The notes beneath the pieces were generated by a model that was not told the origin of the DNA, did no database searches, and saw only the letters and a list, made by a program, of their open reading frames with translations. A stretch of DNA of 49,401 nt from Lachnospiraceae bacterium (lineage in GTDB: Bacteria; Bacillota; Clostridia; Lachnospirales; Lachnospiraceae), in NCBI GenBank assembly GCA_017532145.1, contig JAFXJR010000050.1, positions 1 through 49,401 of the forward strand. Reading direction: 5' to 3'. Shown here piece by piece: positions 9,304-16,586 of this stretch. Positions within the stretch are counted from its first letter, which is position 1. Each line of letters opens with the position of its first letter. A program made the position numbers and the translations under genes.

Positions 9304-9330
9304 TAAAGTATTAAAAAAAGTTTCCGATAT
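9304..9330 (+). promoter_or_regulatory. Sigma-28 promoter of the flagellin gene
   Basis: TAAA at 9304-9307, a 15-base spacer, then TCCGATAT at 9323-9330. This is the same layout and the same -10 octamer as the promoter at 6384-6410. The resulting leader is about 115 bases long. Confidence 0.88.
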
Positions 9331-9363
9331 ATATAGCAAGTAAACAAAATATTACTTAGAAAC

Positions 9364-9446
9364 ATAATATCCGACAGGGAGCGCGCGACCCTTAGGATGT
9401 TATCAAAAAAATGAGCGGCATGGATGCCGCCAGATATTCAAGGAGG
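9364..9446 (+). promoter_or_regulatory. Flagellin mRNA leader with candidate CsrA-binding hairpins
   Basis: Two hairpins precede the ribosome site. The first pairs ATAATATCC (9364-9372) with GGATGTTAT (9395-9403), with an inner AGGG/CCCT stem and GGGA exposed. The second is GCGGC-ATGGAT-GCCGC (9415-9430), whose loop carries the A(N)GGA motif bound by CsrA. The ribosome site AAGGAGG (9440-9446) is a second GGA site 10 bases later. In Bacillus subtilis CsrA bridges a loop GGA and a ribosome-site GGA in the hag leader; the arrangement here is the same. fliW and csrA are 3 kb upstream. Confidence 0.75.
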
Positions 9447-9454
9447 AATATGTT

Positions 9455-10279
9455 ATGATAGTACAACACAATCTTACAGCTATGAACGCTAACAGAATGC
9501 TGGGTATCACAGTTAAGAGCCAGGAGAAGCAGACAGAGAGACTGTCTTCCGGATACAAGATCAACCGTGCAGCAGACGATGCAGCTGGTCTTTCTATCTC
9601 CGAGAAGATGAGACGTCAGATCAGAGGTCTTGATCAGGCTTCTACAAATGCTCAGGATGGTATCTCTTTAGTACAGGCTACAGAAGGTGCTTTGAACGAA
9701 GTATCTGATATGCTTCAGAGAATGAACGAGCTGACAGTTAAGGCTGCTAACGGTACTTATACTACAACTCAGAAGCAGTACATCGCTGACGAAATCAACC
9801 AGTTGATTTCCGAAATCGACAGAATCGCTTCCACAACCAAGTTCAACGATGTTAAGGTTCTGAATGGTAGCACATCTTCCATCACTCTTCAGGTTGGTAA
9901 TGAGCATGGCGAGACAATGTCTATCGCTCTGGGTGCTACATACGCTACAAACATCGGTCTGACATCTAAGGTTGACTGGTCTTCTGCTACAACAGCATCT
10001 GCAGTTTCTACCTTCATCGACAAGGTTAAGGATGCTATGGAGAAGGTTGCTTCCAAGCGTTCAGCTCTGGGTGCAGTTCAGAACCGTCTGGATCACACAG
10101 TTAACAACTTGGATAACATCGTTGAGAATACACAGGCAGCTGAGTCTCGTATCCGTGATACAGATATGGCTAAGTCCATGGTTGTATACTCCAACAATCA
10201 GGTTCTGGTTCAGGCAGGTCAGGCAATGCTTGCTCAGGCTAACCAGATTAAGCAGGGCGTATTGTCCTTACTTCAGTAA
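9455..10279 (+). CDS. hag: Flagellin
   Basis: This is the flagellar filament subunit, secreted and polymerised under the FliD cap. The 274-residue protein is near minimal size. It has an N-terminal D0/D1 domain (MIVQHNLTAMNANRMLGITV, then RLSSGYKINRAADDAAGLSI) and a C-terminal D1/D0 domain ending AGQAMLAQANQIKQGVLSLL. Only a short Ser/Thr-containing stretch (about residues 130-185, including NGSTSSITL and WSSATTASAVSTF) replaces the D2/D3 domains. That stretch is where O-linked glycans attach in other Firmicute flagellins, and a glycan-modification island follows. Codon use is rich in C-ending codons compared with neighbours, as expected for a very highly expressed gene. AGGAGG lies 8 bases before the ATG. 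Confidence 0.98.
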   Translation: MIVQHNLTAMNANRMLGITVKSQEKQTERLSSGYKINRAADDAAGLSISEKMRRQIRGLDQASTNAQDGISLVQATEGALNEVSDMLQRMNELTVKAANGTYTTTQKQYIADEINQLISEIDRIASTTKFNDVKVLNGSTSSITLQVGNEHGETMSIALGATYATNIGLTSKVDWSSATTASAVSTFIDKVKDAMEKVASKRSALGAVQNRLDHTVNNLDNIVENTQAAESRIRDTDMAKSMVVYSNNQVLVQAGQAMLAQANQIKQGVLSLLQ

Positions 10280-10302
10280 GATTCCATTTTTGAAAATGGT
10301 TC

Positions 10303-10334
10303 ATAAGAGAGCGGATGAATGTCCGCTCTCTTAT
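10303..10334 (+). terminator. Intrinsic terminator of the flagellin gene
   Basis: ATAAGAGAGCGGA (10303-10315) pairs perfectly with TCCGCTCTCTTAT (10322-10334), 13 pairs around a 6-base loop, followed by TTTGTAAT. It separates flagellin from the glycosylation genes. Confidence 0.9.
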
Positions 10335-10426
10335 TTTGTAATAGGATTCAATAAATGTGGTATATAACTCTTGGATTTAGCTATGAGGAGCGTCAATAAA
10401 AAATATATTGAGGATATAAGAAACAG

Positions 10427-11596
10427 ATGAAGATTTTATATATAACATGGGATAGTTTTGGCAGTGAGGATATAGGTTTAGAATTTAAACGTCGAAACTA
10501 TGAAATAGATGAAGTTTGGATTAATGCAAAAGAAGATACTTATTCTAATAGACAACTGGAGAAAAAAATTATACACTATTTACAGCAGAAACCATATGAT
10601 TTTGTGTTTTCCTGGAACTATTTTCCCAGTGTAGCGGTAGCCTGTCATACATGTAAAATTAAGTATGCAGCATGGATATATGATAGTCCGCTCCCATCTT
10701 TATGGCATTCTTCAGTAACCTTACCCACCAATTATATATTTATCTTTGATAAGGCTGACTATTTACAATTAAAGCAGAAAAATATTAATACAATATATTT
10801 TTTACCACTGGCAGCTAATGTTGATCGATACGATTCCTATCAAATGGACAAGGAAATAGAAGAAATTTACAGCGTACCTATTTCTTTTGTTGGTTCTACC
10901 TATATGGAAAGCAGATATCAGGGCTATAGAAGATTTCAAAAACTGGACGATTACACTAAGGGTTATGTAAACGGATTATTAAATGCACAGAAGCTAATCT
11001 ATGGTGGATTTATTTTAGAGGATTTACTGCAACCGGAAATTATTGAAGAAATGCAGCAGGTTTATCCCATTCAGTTAAAGGAGGAATTGGGATATAGCTA
11101 TGCAAAGCACTATGGTCAGATAGTATTAGCTATCCAGCTGACAGGAATGGAGAGAAAGGAAATCCTGGAAGTTCTTTCAGAAAAGTACAAGTTATATCTA
11201 TATACCAGAAAGAAAACGCCTTGGCTGCCTTATGCAGTGAATAAGGGAAGGGCAGGGCATTGGAAGGAATCCTGTTTTATTTTTCGATGTTCAAAGATTA
11301 ATCTCAATATTACCTTGCGTTCTATTAGAACAGGTATTCCATTACGGGCATTTGAGATTATGGGAGCAGGAGGATTTTTACTGACCAATTATCAGGAGGA
11401 TTTTTTTGATTTCTTTGAGCCGGGTGTGGATTTTGTATATTATACTGGTTATGAGGATTTATTACAGAAAACAGAGTATTATCTGACTCATGAGGAAGAG
11501 AGGCAGCGTATTGCCCGTAGTGGCTATGAAAAGGTAAAGAAGTATCATACTTATCAAAAACGATTGGATACCATTCTGGAGATGATGAACAAATAG
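10427..11596 (+). CDS. DUF3880/CgeB-type glycosyltransferase, paralogue 1
   Basis: The 389-residue cytoplasmic protein begins MKILYITWDSFGSEDIGLEF, typical of the DUF3880 N-terminal Rossmann-like half (about residues 1-160; VFSWNYFPSVAVAC and YAAWIYDSP are family blocks). The C-terminal half is the CgeB-like glycosyl-transferase 1_2 domain (INLNITLRSIRTGIPLRAFE, MGAGGFLLTNYQEDF, then the helix EEERQRIARSGYEKVKKYHT). Such GT-B enzymes use nucleotide sugars to build protein or cell-surface glycans. Two close paralogues lie at 16587 and 19024. As the first gene after flagellin, attachment or extension of the flagellin glycan is the natural inference. The ribosome site is weak (GAGG about 13 bases upstream). 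Confidence 0.85.
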   Translation: MKILYITWDSFGSEDIGLEFKRRNYEIDEVWINAKEDTYSNRQLEKKIIHYLQQKPYDFVFSWNYFPSVAVACHTCKIKYAAWIYDSPLPSLWHSSVTLPTNYIFIFDKADYLQLKQKNINTIYFLPLAANVDRYDSYQMDKEIEEIYSVPISFVGSTYMESRYQGYRRFQKLDDYTKGYVNGLLNAQKLIYGGFILEDLLQPEIIEEMQQVYPIQLKEELGYSYAKHYGQIVLAIQLTGMERKEILEVLSEKYKLYLYTRKKTPWLPYAVNKGRAGHWKESCFIFRCSKINLNITLRSIRTGIPLRAFEIMGAGGFLLTNYQEDFFDFFEPGVDFVYYTGYEDLLQKTEYYLTHEEERQRIARSGYEKVKKYHTYQKRLDTILEMMNK

Positions 11597-11600
11597 TGAA

Positions 11601-11629
11601 GCGGATTGCGAATATCCGGTTTGACAGGA
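11601..11629 (+). repeat. Short dispersed palindromic repeat (GCGGATTGYGAATATCCG type)
   Basis: GCGGAT-TGCGAAT-ATCCG followed by GTTTGACAGG, just after the stop of glycosyltransferase 1. A closely matching copy lies at 26284-26306 (GCGGATTGTGAATATCCGCTTTG) and a decayed one at 16527-16549 (CTTGTGAATATCTGCTTTGACAG). The arms pair (GCGGAT/ATCCGC in the best copy). Confidence 0.6.
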
Positions 11630-11647
11630 ATAACAGGAGAGCAGGAT

Positions 11648-12769
11648 ATGATCGGGGTAAACAGCAGCGTGATGAATTTAATGGAAAAGGTGAGGGGGGC
11701 CATAAAAAATGGCAGAATTACAGCAGAGAATTTTCCGCTGGAGGATATCCTGAGCCTTATTGAGGATACCATGGGTAATTCCTTTTGGAATTGTGTGGGG
11801 AGAAAGAATAACCAGGGATTTGCCGGTATGCCTCAAATCTATGGAGAGTGTCTGTTGGATGCACTTAGCAGAAAGGATATGATGGGATGTGAGCGTATTC
11901 TGCGGTTATTCCAAACCAGCTATTTGGCCTTTTATACAGCGATGGCAGAGGACGAGAAGGCTTTTCGCCAAAGACCCTATCGTAAAAGAATTTTGGAATT
12001 GGGAGCAGGAGGTGCTCAGCTACAGGCCAGATTGCATATGCAGCGTCAGAGTGAAAATCGTGAGATAGAAGATATGCAGTTAGGGGAAGGAAAAGGTGTG
12101 GTCTACACATTTTTGTCAGGTGTGGGAGAACCACAGCAGCCATCAGAGGTCAATCGGGAATTGGAGTATTTATGTTTTACTGACCAGAAGGATAGATGGG
12201 GAAAACAAAATGGTGTATGGAAATATCAGCCAATAGAAAATCCTGAGCAGCTGGAAAAAAGACAATTAAAATATAAGTATATGATCATGGCACATAAAAT
12301 ATTATCTGATTATGACTACAGCATATGGATAGATCCTACGATTAGAATTACAGGTGACCTGTTAAATTTTAGTCGTATCTATGGAGGAGGACACAGCTTT
12401 TTGGGATTTTTGCAGACGAGAGACGACTGCATTTATCAGGATACTTTGCTGACGGATATGGTGGATGACGATATTAATATTTCTATTCGTAAAAGGATGC
12501 TGCAGTATCAAAAGGAAGGGTATCCGGAGTATAATGGGTTGTTGGATAGCCGAGTGATGATAAGGAAGCATCGAGAAGAAAAGGTCTGCAGGGTTATGGA
12601 GGAATGGTGGCAGGAGTGCCGGGATTCCGGATGGATTTGTGAAGGAATCTTTAATTATTCGGCATGGAAGCAAGGATATTTATTTTCCATTTCTAATTTG
12701 TTTTTAGATGATAATATCTATTTTAAAAATAGTGAAATGGATTTGGATATTAATGATGATTATTATTAA
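11648..12769 (+). CDS. Protein with a C-terminal DUF616/TOD1-type glycosyltransferase-like domain
   Basis: The product has 373 residues. The N-terminal ~150 are helical with no motif I recognise. The C-terminal part contains VVYTFLSGVGE and REYL-like ELEYLCFTDQKDR, then KRQLKYKYMIMAHKILSDYD followed by YSIWIDPTIRI with a DxD-like acidic site, and the block YNGLLDSRVMIRKHREEKVC. This order matches the bacterial relatives of the DUF616/TOD1 glycosyltransferase-like family. I choose ATG 11648 because AGGAGAG lies 6 bases upstream; the frame is open to a TTG at 11606 without a ribosome site. It lies between two island genes and probably adds a sugar to the same glycan. Confidence 0.65.
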   Translation: MIGVNSSVMNLMEKVRGAIKNGRITAENFPLEDILSLIEDTMGNSFWNCVGRKNNQGFAGMPQIYGECLLDALSRKDMMGCERILRLFQTSYLAFYTAMAEDEKAFRQRPYRKRILELGAGGAQLQARLHMQRQSENREIEDMQLGEGKGVVYTFLSGVGEPQQPSEVNRELEYLCFTDQKDRWGKQNGVWKYQPIENPEQLEKRQLKYKYMIMAHKILSDYDYSIWIDPTIRITGDLLNFSRIYGGGHSFLGFLQTRDDCIYQDTLLTDMVDDDINISIRKRMLQYQKEGYPEYNGLLDSRVMIRKHREEKVCRVMEEWWQECRDSGWICEGIFNYSAWKQGYLFSISNLFLDDNIYFKNSEMDLDINDDYY

Positions 12770-12834
12770 GGCTTAAGTGATAGAGATAATTGGATATATA
12801 TACAAGAAATAGCGGTAAGAAAGGTGTAGATGAC

Positions 12835-13740
12835 GTGGAAACTTTTGATAGGGATTTTTTTGCGGATGAATGGAGAGAAGGACATTTTGTAGAAGAAAAA
12901 ATGAAGCGTATCTGGGCAGCACAGATTGAGGTTCTGGCTGAGGTGGATAGAATTTGTCAAAGGAATGGTATTCAATATTTTGCAGATAGTGGAACTTTAT
13001 TGGGAGCTGTACGTCATAAAGGCTTTATTCCCTGGGATGATGATACCGATATAGCCATGAAGAGAAGGGATTACCAGAGATTTGTTGAAATTGCCTCTAA
13101 GGAGCTGCCAAAGGAATGGCGTTTGGATCATCCCTTATTAAGAAAAAGCTGGAAATACTCCTTTTCCCGTGTTCTCAATGGTTCAAAAATCCGATTTGAT
13201 AAGGAGTATATGGAAAGATTCCATGGCTGTCCCTATGTAGTGGGTGTAGATATATTTCCTATAGATAACCTGCCTGAATCGGAAGAGGAAAGAGAAGTAA
13301 TCTTTCCCATTTTGAAAGCAATCCTAAGTACAATCTATGCCATTAGACATGGAAAAAAGGAAGCAGCAGAAGATGCTATGCTTTCCATTGAAGAAACTTG
13401 CAGAGTAAAGCTGGATAGAGAAGGAGATGTACGTCTCCAGCTTTGGCAGCTTTTTGAAAAAATGAGTACTCTGTATCAGGAGTGGGAGGTAAAGGAGCTG
13501 GTGCAGATTATCTGGTGGATGGATTTGAACAGACCTTATTTTTTCAAAAAGGAATGGTATGAAAAAAGTATATTAATGCCTTTTGAAAATATCATGATTC
13601 CCGTACCCGGTGACTATGACCAGGTACTGAGAGTAATGTATGGAGACGACTATATGACTCCCAAAAAGGATTGCAGCTGCCATACAGAGGCATTTTATGT
13701 AAGACAGGATGAAATAATAAAGGAAATGAGAGGAAAGTGA
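12835..13740 (+). CDS. LicD family phosphotransferase, copy 1
   Basis: LicD proteins transfer phosphocholine, or a related CDP-activated small alcohol or amine phosphate, onto a sugar. The 301-residue product has the LicD core: QIEVLAEVDRICQRNGIQYF, then SGTLLGAVRHKGFIPWDDDT with the acidic WDDDxD site and MKRRDYQRF. Later come the GCPYVVGVDIFPIDNLP block and the C-terminal YGDDYMTP. The GTG at 12835 has AAAGGTG upstream and gives an N-terminus aligned with the LicD at 21813; an upstream TTG at 12790 lacks a ribosome site. It sits 7 bases before a nucleotidyltransferase-aminotransferase gene, the expected partner that makes the CDP-activated donor. Confidence 0.9.
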   Translation: METFDRDFFADEWREGHFVEEKMKRIWAAQIEVLAEVDRICQRNGIQYFADSGTLLGAVRHKGFIPWDDDTDIAMKRRDYQRFVEIASKELPKEWRLDHPLLRKSWKYSFSRVLNGSKIRFDKEYMERFHGCPYVVGVDIFPIDNLPESEEEREVIFPILKAILSTIYAIRHGKKEAAEDAMLSIEETCRVKLDREGDVRLQLWQLFEKMSTLYQEWEVKELVQIIWWMDLNRPYFFKKEWYEKSILMPFENIMIPVPGDYDQVLRVMYGDDYMTPKKDCSCHTEAFYVRQDEIIKEMRGK

Positions 13741-13747
13741 AAAACAG

Positions 13748-15604
13748 ATGCAGGCATTAATATTGGCTGCCGGAATGGGGCAGCGAATGGGAAAATATAC
13801 AGAGAATCACACAAAATGTATGGTGTCTGTTGCTGGAAAGACGATACTGGAACGGTTGATTGATTCGATTAAGTATGCAGGAATTGAAAAGCTGGTTATG
13901 GTAATTGGTTACGAAGCAGAAAAGCTGCGGGAATATATCGAAGAAAGAGACTTTGGTCTTAGTATTGAATATGTCTATAACTATGATTATAAAACCACAA
14001 ACAATATCTATTCTTTGTATTTGGCCAGAGAGTATCTTAAGAGAGACGATACTATTCTGTTAGAGTCAGATTTACTTTTTGACCGGGAAATCGTCAGAAA
14101 AGTAGTAAGTCAAAAACAGCCCAATATGGTAGTGGTTGCCAAATACGAGCATTGGATGGATGGTACGGTAGTCGTATTGGATGAAAAAAAGAATATTATG
14201 GATTTTATCAGTAAGACTGATTTCCGGTACGATGAGGCACATAGCTATTATAAGACGGTAAATATTCATAAATTCAGCAAGGAATTTTCAGACAGGCAGT
14301 ATATCCCGTTTTTAGAGGCGTATATCAAGGCTTATGGAGTAAATCAGTATTATGAGCAGGTATTGAAAATCTTTGCCCACATCCATCATTCAGAGCTGAG
14401 TGCCTATGTGCTTCAGAATGAAAAATGGTATGAGATAGACGATGCACAGGATTTGGATATTGCAGATACCATGTTTGCAGAGGATAATAGAATATTGGAA
14501 CGGTATGAGGAGCATTTTGGAGGCTACTGGCGGTTTCCCAGGATGAAGGACTACTGTTATCTGGTAAACCCATACTATCCGCCCAAGAAGATGATGGATC
14601 AGATGGTCTATTTCTGGAGAGAATTGCTGGTACAATATCCTTCCGGGATGAATATACAAAAGTTGAATGCAGGCAGTATGTTTGATATAGATGAGGAGTA
14701 TCTGCTGGTAGGAAACGGAGCCGCAGAGCTGATTAATGTATTGGGTAAAACTCTACAGGGCAGGTTATCCGTATGTATACCTACCTTTAATGAGTATATT
14801 CGATGCTTTACTCAATGCCAGATTCGTGAAATAGATAATGCAGGAAATGGATATCAGTATTGTCTACAGGATTTATTAGAGGAAACCAAGCATACTGACC
14901 ATCTGTTATTGATTAATCCGGATAATCCCAGTGGCTCTTTTCTATGTCGTGACGAAGTAATTCAGTTGTTGGATGTCTGTGAAAAAAAGGGAGTCAACCT
15001 GATTGTGGATGAATCCTTTGGAGACTTTGCAGAAGAAGAATTACGTTATACTTTGTTAGATGAGGCAGTAATGAAAAAATACAGCAGACTGGTGGTAATA
15101 AAAAGTATCAGTAAATCTTATGGTGTGCCAGGACTGCGTTTAGGAGTAATGGCAACAGGAAACAGCGGCTTATTGGAGGAAATCAGAACGAGGCTGGCTA
15201 TATGGAATATCAACTCCTTTGCAGAATACTATCTGCAGATTCAAAGACTGTATAAAAACAGCTATAAAGAAGCCTGTAACCAAATTGCTTTACAAAGAAA
15301 GAAGCTGCAGCAGCAGTTGAAGGAAATTCCGGATTTGAAAGTCTATCCTTCTCAGGCAAATTACATTATGTGTGAACTAAAAGGGCGACTGACCTCCACA
15401 GAGCTGGCCACTTTATTAGTGAAAAATGAGAATATATTAATTAAGGATTTATCAGGAAAAAAAGGATTTCAGGGGAAATCCTTTATCCGGCTTGCCGTAA
15501 AAAATGAAGAGGATAATCAGGTGCTTTCTTCGGCAATCAGGAGGATTATTTGTAACTATTCAGCAGGTCTGCACACTTGCTGTGCTGACCGTACGAAAAT
15601 GTAA
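13748..15604 (+). CDS. Nucleotidyltransferase fused to PLP aminotransferase (LicC/PntC-like plus class I/II)
   Basis: The 618-residue protein has two domains. Residues 1-240 are a LicC/PntC-like NTP transferase (LILAAGMGQRMG near the start, K23, and the LLESDLLFD metal site near 104-112). Residues ~255-600 are a fold-type I aminotransferase: NPDNPSG at 390-396, DESFGD at 421-426 and the PLP lysine K456 in SISKSYGVPGLRLG, resembling HisC/CobD-like enzymes. PntC-transaminase fusions are known in 2-aminoethylphosphonate activation, so a role in making and CMP-activating an amino-phosphonate is likely; an amino-acid phosphate as in Clostridioides difficile type A flagellin glycan is the alternative. 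The last ~13 residues (AGLHTCCADRTKM) are encoded by a dispersed repeat. Confidence 0.85.
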   Translation: MQALILAAGMGQRMGKYTENHTKCMVSVAGKTILERLIDSIKYAGIEKLVMVIGYEAEKLREYIEERDFGLSIEYVYNYDYKTTNNIYSLYLAREYLKRDDTILLESDLLFDREIVRKVVSQKQPNMVVVAKYEHWMDGTVVVLDEKKNIMDFISKTDFRYDEAHSYYKTVNIHKFSKEFSDRQYIPFLEAYIKAYGVNQYYEQVLKIFAHIHHSELSAYVLQNEKWYEIDDAQDLDIADTMFAEDNRILERYEEHFGGYWRFPRMKDYCYLVNPYYPPKKMMDQMVYFWRELLVQYPSGMNIQKLNAGSMFDIDEEYLLVGNGAAELINVLGKTLQGRLSVCIPTFNEYIRCFTQCQIREIDNAGNGYQYCLQDLLEETKHTDHLLLINPDNPSGSFLCRDEVIQLLDVCEKKGVNLIVDESFGDFAEEELRYTLLDEAVMKKYSRLVVIKSISKSYGVPGLRLGVMATGNSGLLEEIRTRLAIWNINSFAEYYLQIQRLYKNSYKEACNQIALQRKKLQQQLKEIPDLKVYPSQANYIMCELKGRLTSTELATLLVKNENILIKDLSGKKGFQGKSFIRLAVKNEEDNQVLSSAIRRIICNYSAGLHTCCADRTKM

Positions 15605-15688
15605 TTGCAGCGAGCAAAAATCCTATCGTCATAGGCGATTTTCATGGATTTTTGTATCGTAACGGTGAAGCTACTGAACAGTTACGAT
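15561..15688 (+). repeat. Two-part dispersed palindromic repeat
   Basis: Part A (15561-15599) contains GGTCTGCACA-CTTGC-TGTGCTGACC, a hairpin with one mismatch. An identical 39-base copy lies at 32117-32155 and a diverged one at 47388-47426. Part B (15656-15688) is ATCGTAAC...GTTACGAT, with a second copy at 47440-47472. Between the parts is a small hairpin, CCTAT-CGTC-ATAGG. Part A supplies the stop codon and last residues of the gene before it. Confidence 0.85.
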
Positions 15689-15716
15689 TATCTTGGAAAA
15701 ACGGGAGGATACAGGA

Positions 15717-16481
15717 ATGGAAGAGAAAAAAAGAGTCTATGGAAGACCTGTGGAGATTAACCAGGAAGATGTAAAGAATTTATATATTAATCGCTCCAAA
15801 AAGAGTGAAACCATCCATGTGGATGCACCTACAGTACTCAGCAGTGATAAAAATCCGGAGCATATTAACATATGGACCGAGAGAGAGGTGGAGCATTGTC
15901 TGCCTTATCTAAAGCTGGATAAGGGAGAAAGTGTGCTGTTGGAGCTTGGATTTGGAACAGGCAGAATGACCCGATATATTGCCCCACAGGTAAAACAATA
16001 TGTAGGTATCGATTATGTACAGGAGTTTTCTGATATTGTAGGCCACAGGACGGATATGGATTTTCAGGATAGTATGCAGTTTTTGACTATGTCCTTCCAA
16101 GAGTTTCTGGAGCAGAGAAAAATATTGAATATGCCTGAATTTAATCGTTTCTTCGTTTCCGGTGGAGTGTTTATGTATATTAATGACAGGGAACTGGAGT
16201 ACTGTATGGAGCAGCTGGCAGATTGTTTGCAGGAAAAGGCACTTCTCTATCTTTCAGAGCCTATTGCAAGGGAGGAGCGTTTAACTTTAAAGCAATTTTA
16301 TTCTGATGCTATGGCAGAGGAATACAGTGCTATTTACAGAACCGATCAGGAGTACCAGAAGCTGTTTGAGGTATTCTATCAAAGAGGTTTTCAGCTAAAG
16401 GTAAGTGAGCCTCTGTTTGATGTGGATATTAAGGGAAGAAAAGAAACGGTACAGTGGGTTTATGTCCTGGAACGGGAATAG
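15717..16481 (+). CDS. Class I SAM-dependent methyltransferase
   Basis: The 254-residue cytoplasmic protein contains the SAM-binding motif I LLELGFGTGRMTRYIAP, then VGIDYVQEF as motif II and FNRFFVSGGVFMYINDRELE as a post-motif with an aspartate-rich turn. The substrate cannot be read from sequence. In this island the candidates are a sugar hydroxyl, an amino group of the glycan, or the phosphonate-bearing moiety; N-methylation of the terminal group occurs in the Clostridioides difficile flagellin glycan. ATG 15717 is preceded by GGGAGG (15703-15708) at 8 bases, which decides the start over an in-frame TTG at 15693. Confidence 0.85.
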   Translation: MEEKKRVYGRPVEINQEDVKNLYINRSKKSETIHVDAPTVLSSDKNPEHINIWTEREVEHCLPYLKLDKGESVLLELGFGTGRMTRYIAPQVKQYVGIDYVQEFSDIVGHRTDMDFQDSMQFLTMSFQEFLEQRKILNMPEFNRFFVSGGVFMYINDRELEYCMEQLADCLQEKALLYLSEPIAREERLTLKQFYSDAMAEEYSAIYRTDQEYQKLFEVFYQRGFQLKVSEPLFDVDIKGRKETVQWVYVLERE

Positions 16482-16586
16482 ATGGCAGAATAAGTGTTTC
16501 GGTGTACTAAAGTGGAAGGGGATTTCCTTGTGAATATCTGCTTTGACAGACGAAATAGATAAAGAATAAGAAAGAGAGAAGAAAAA

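Noticed and set aside
9972-10367. A 131-codon frame within and beyond the flagellin gene
   Set aside because: It is an out-of-frame shadow of hag running across its terminator, with no ribosome site and unlikely composition.
12362-12673. A 103-codon minus-strand frame inside the DUF616-like gene
   Set aside because: The plus-strand gene has coherent glycosyltransferase motifs and a ribosome site; the antisense frame has neither.
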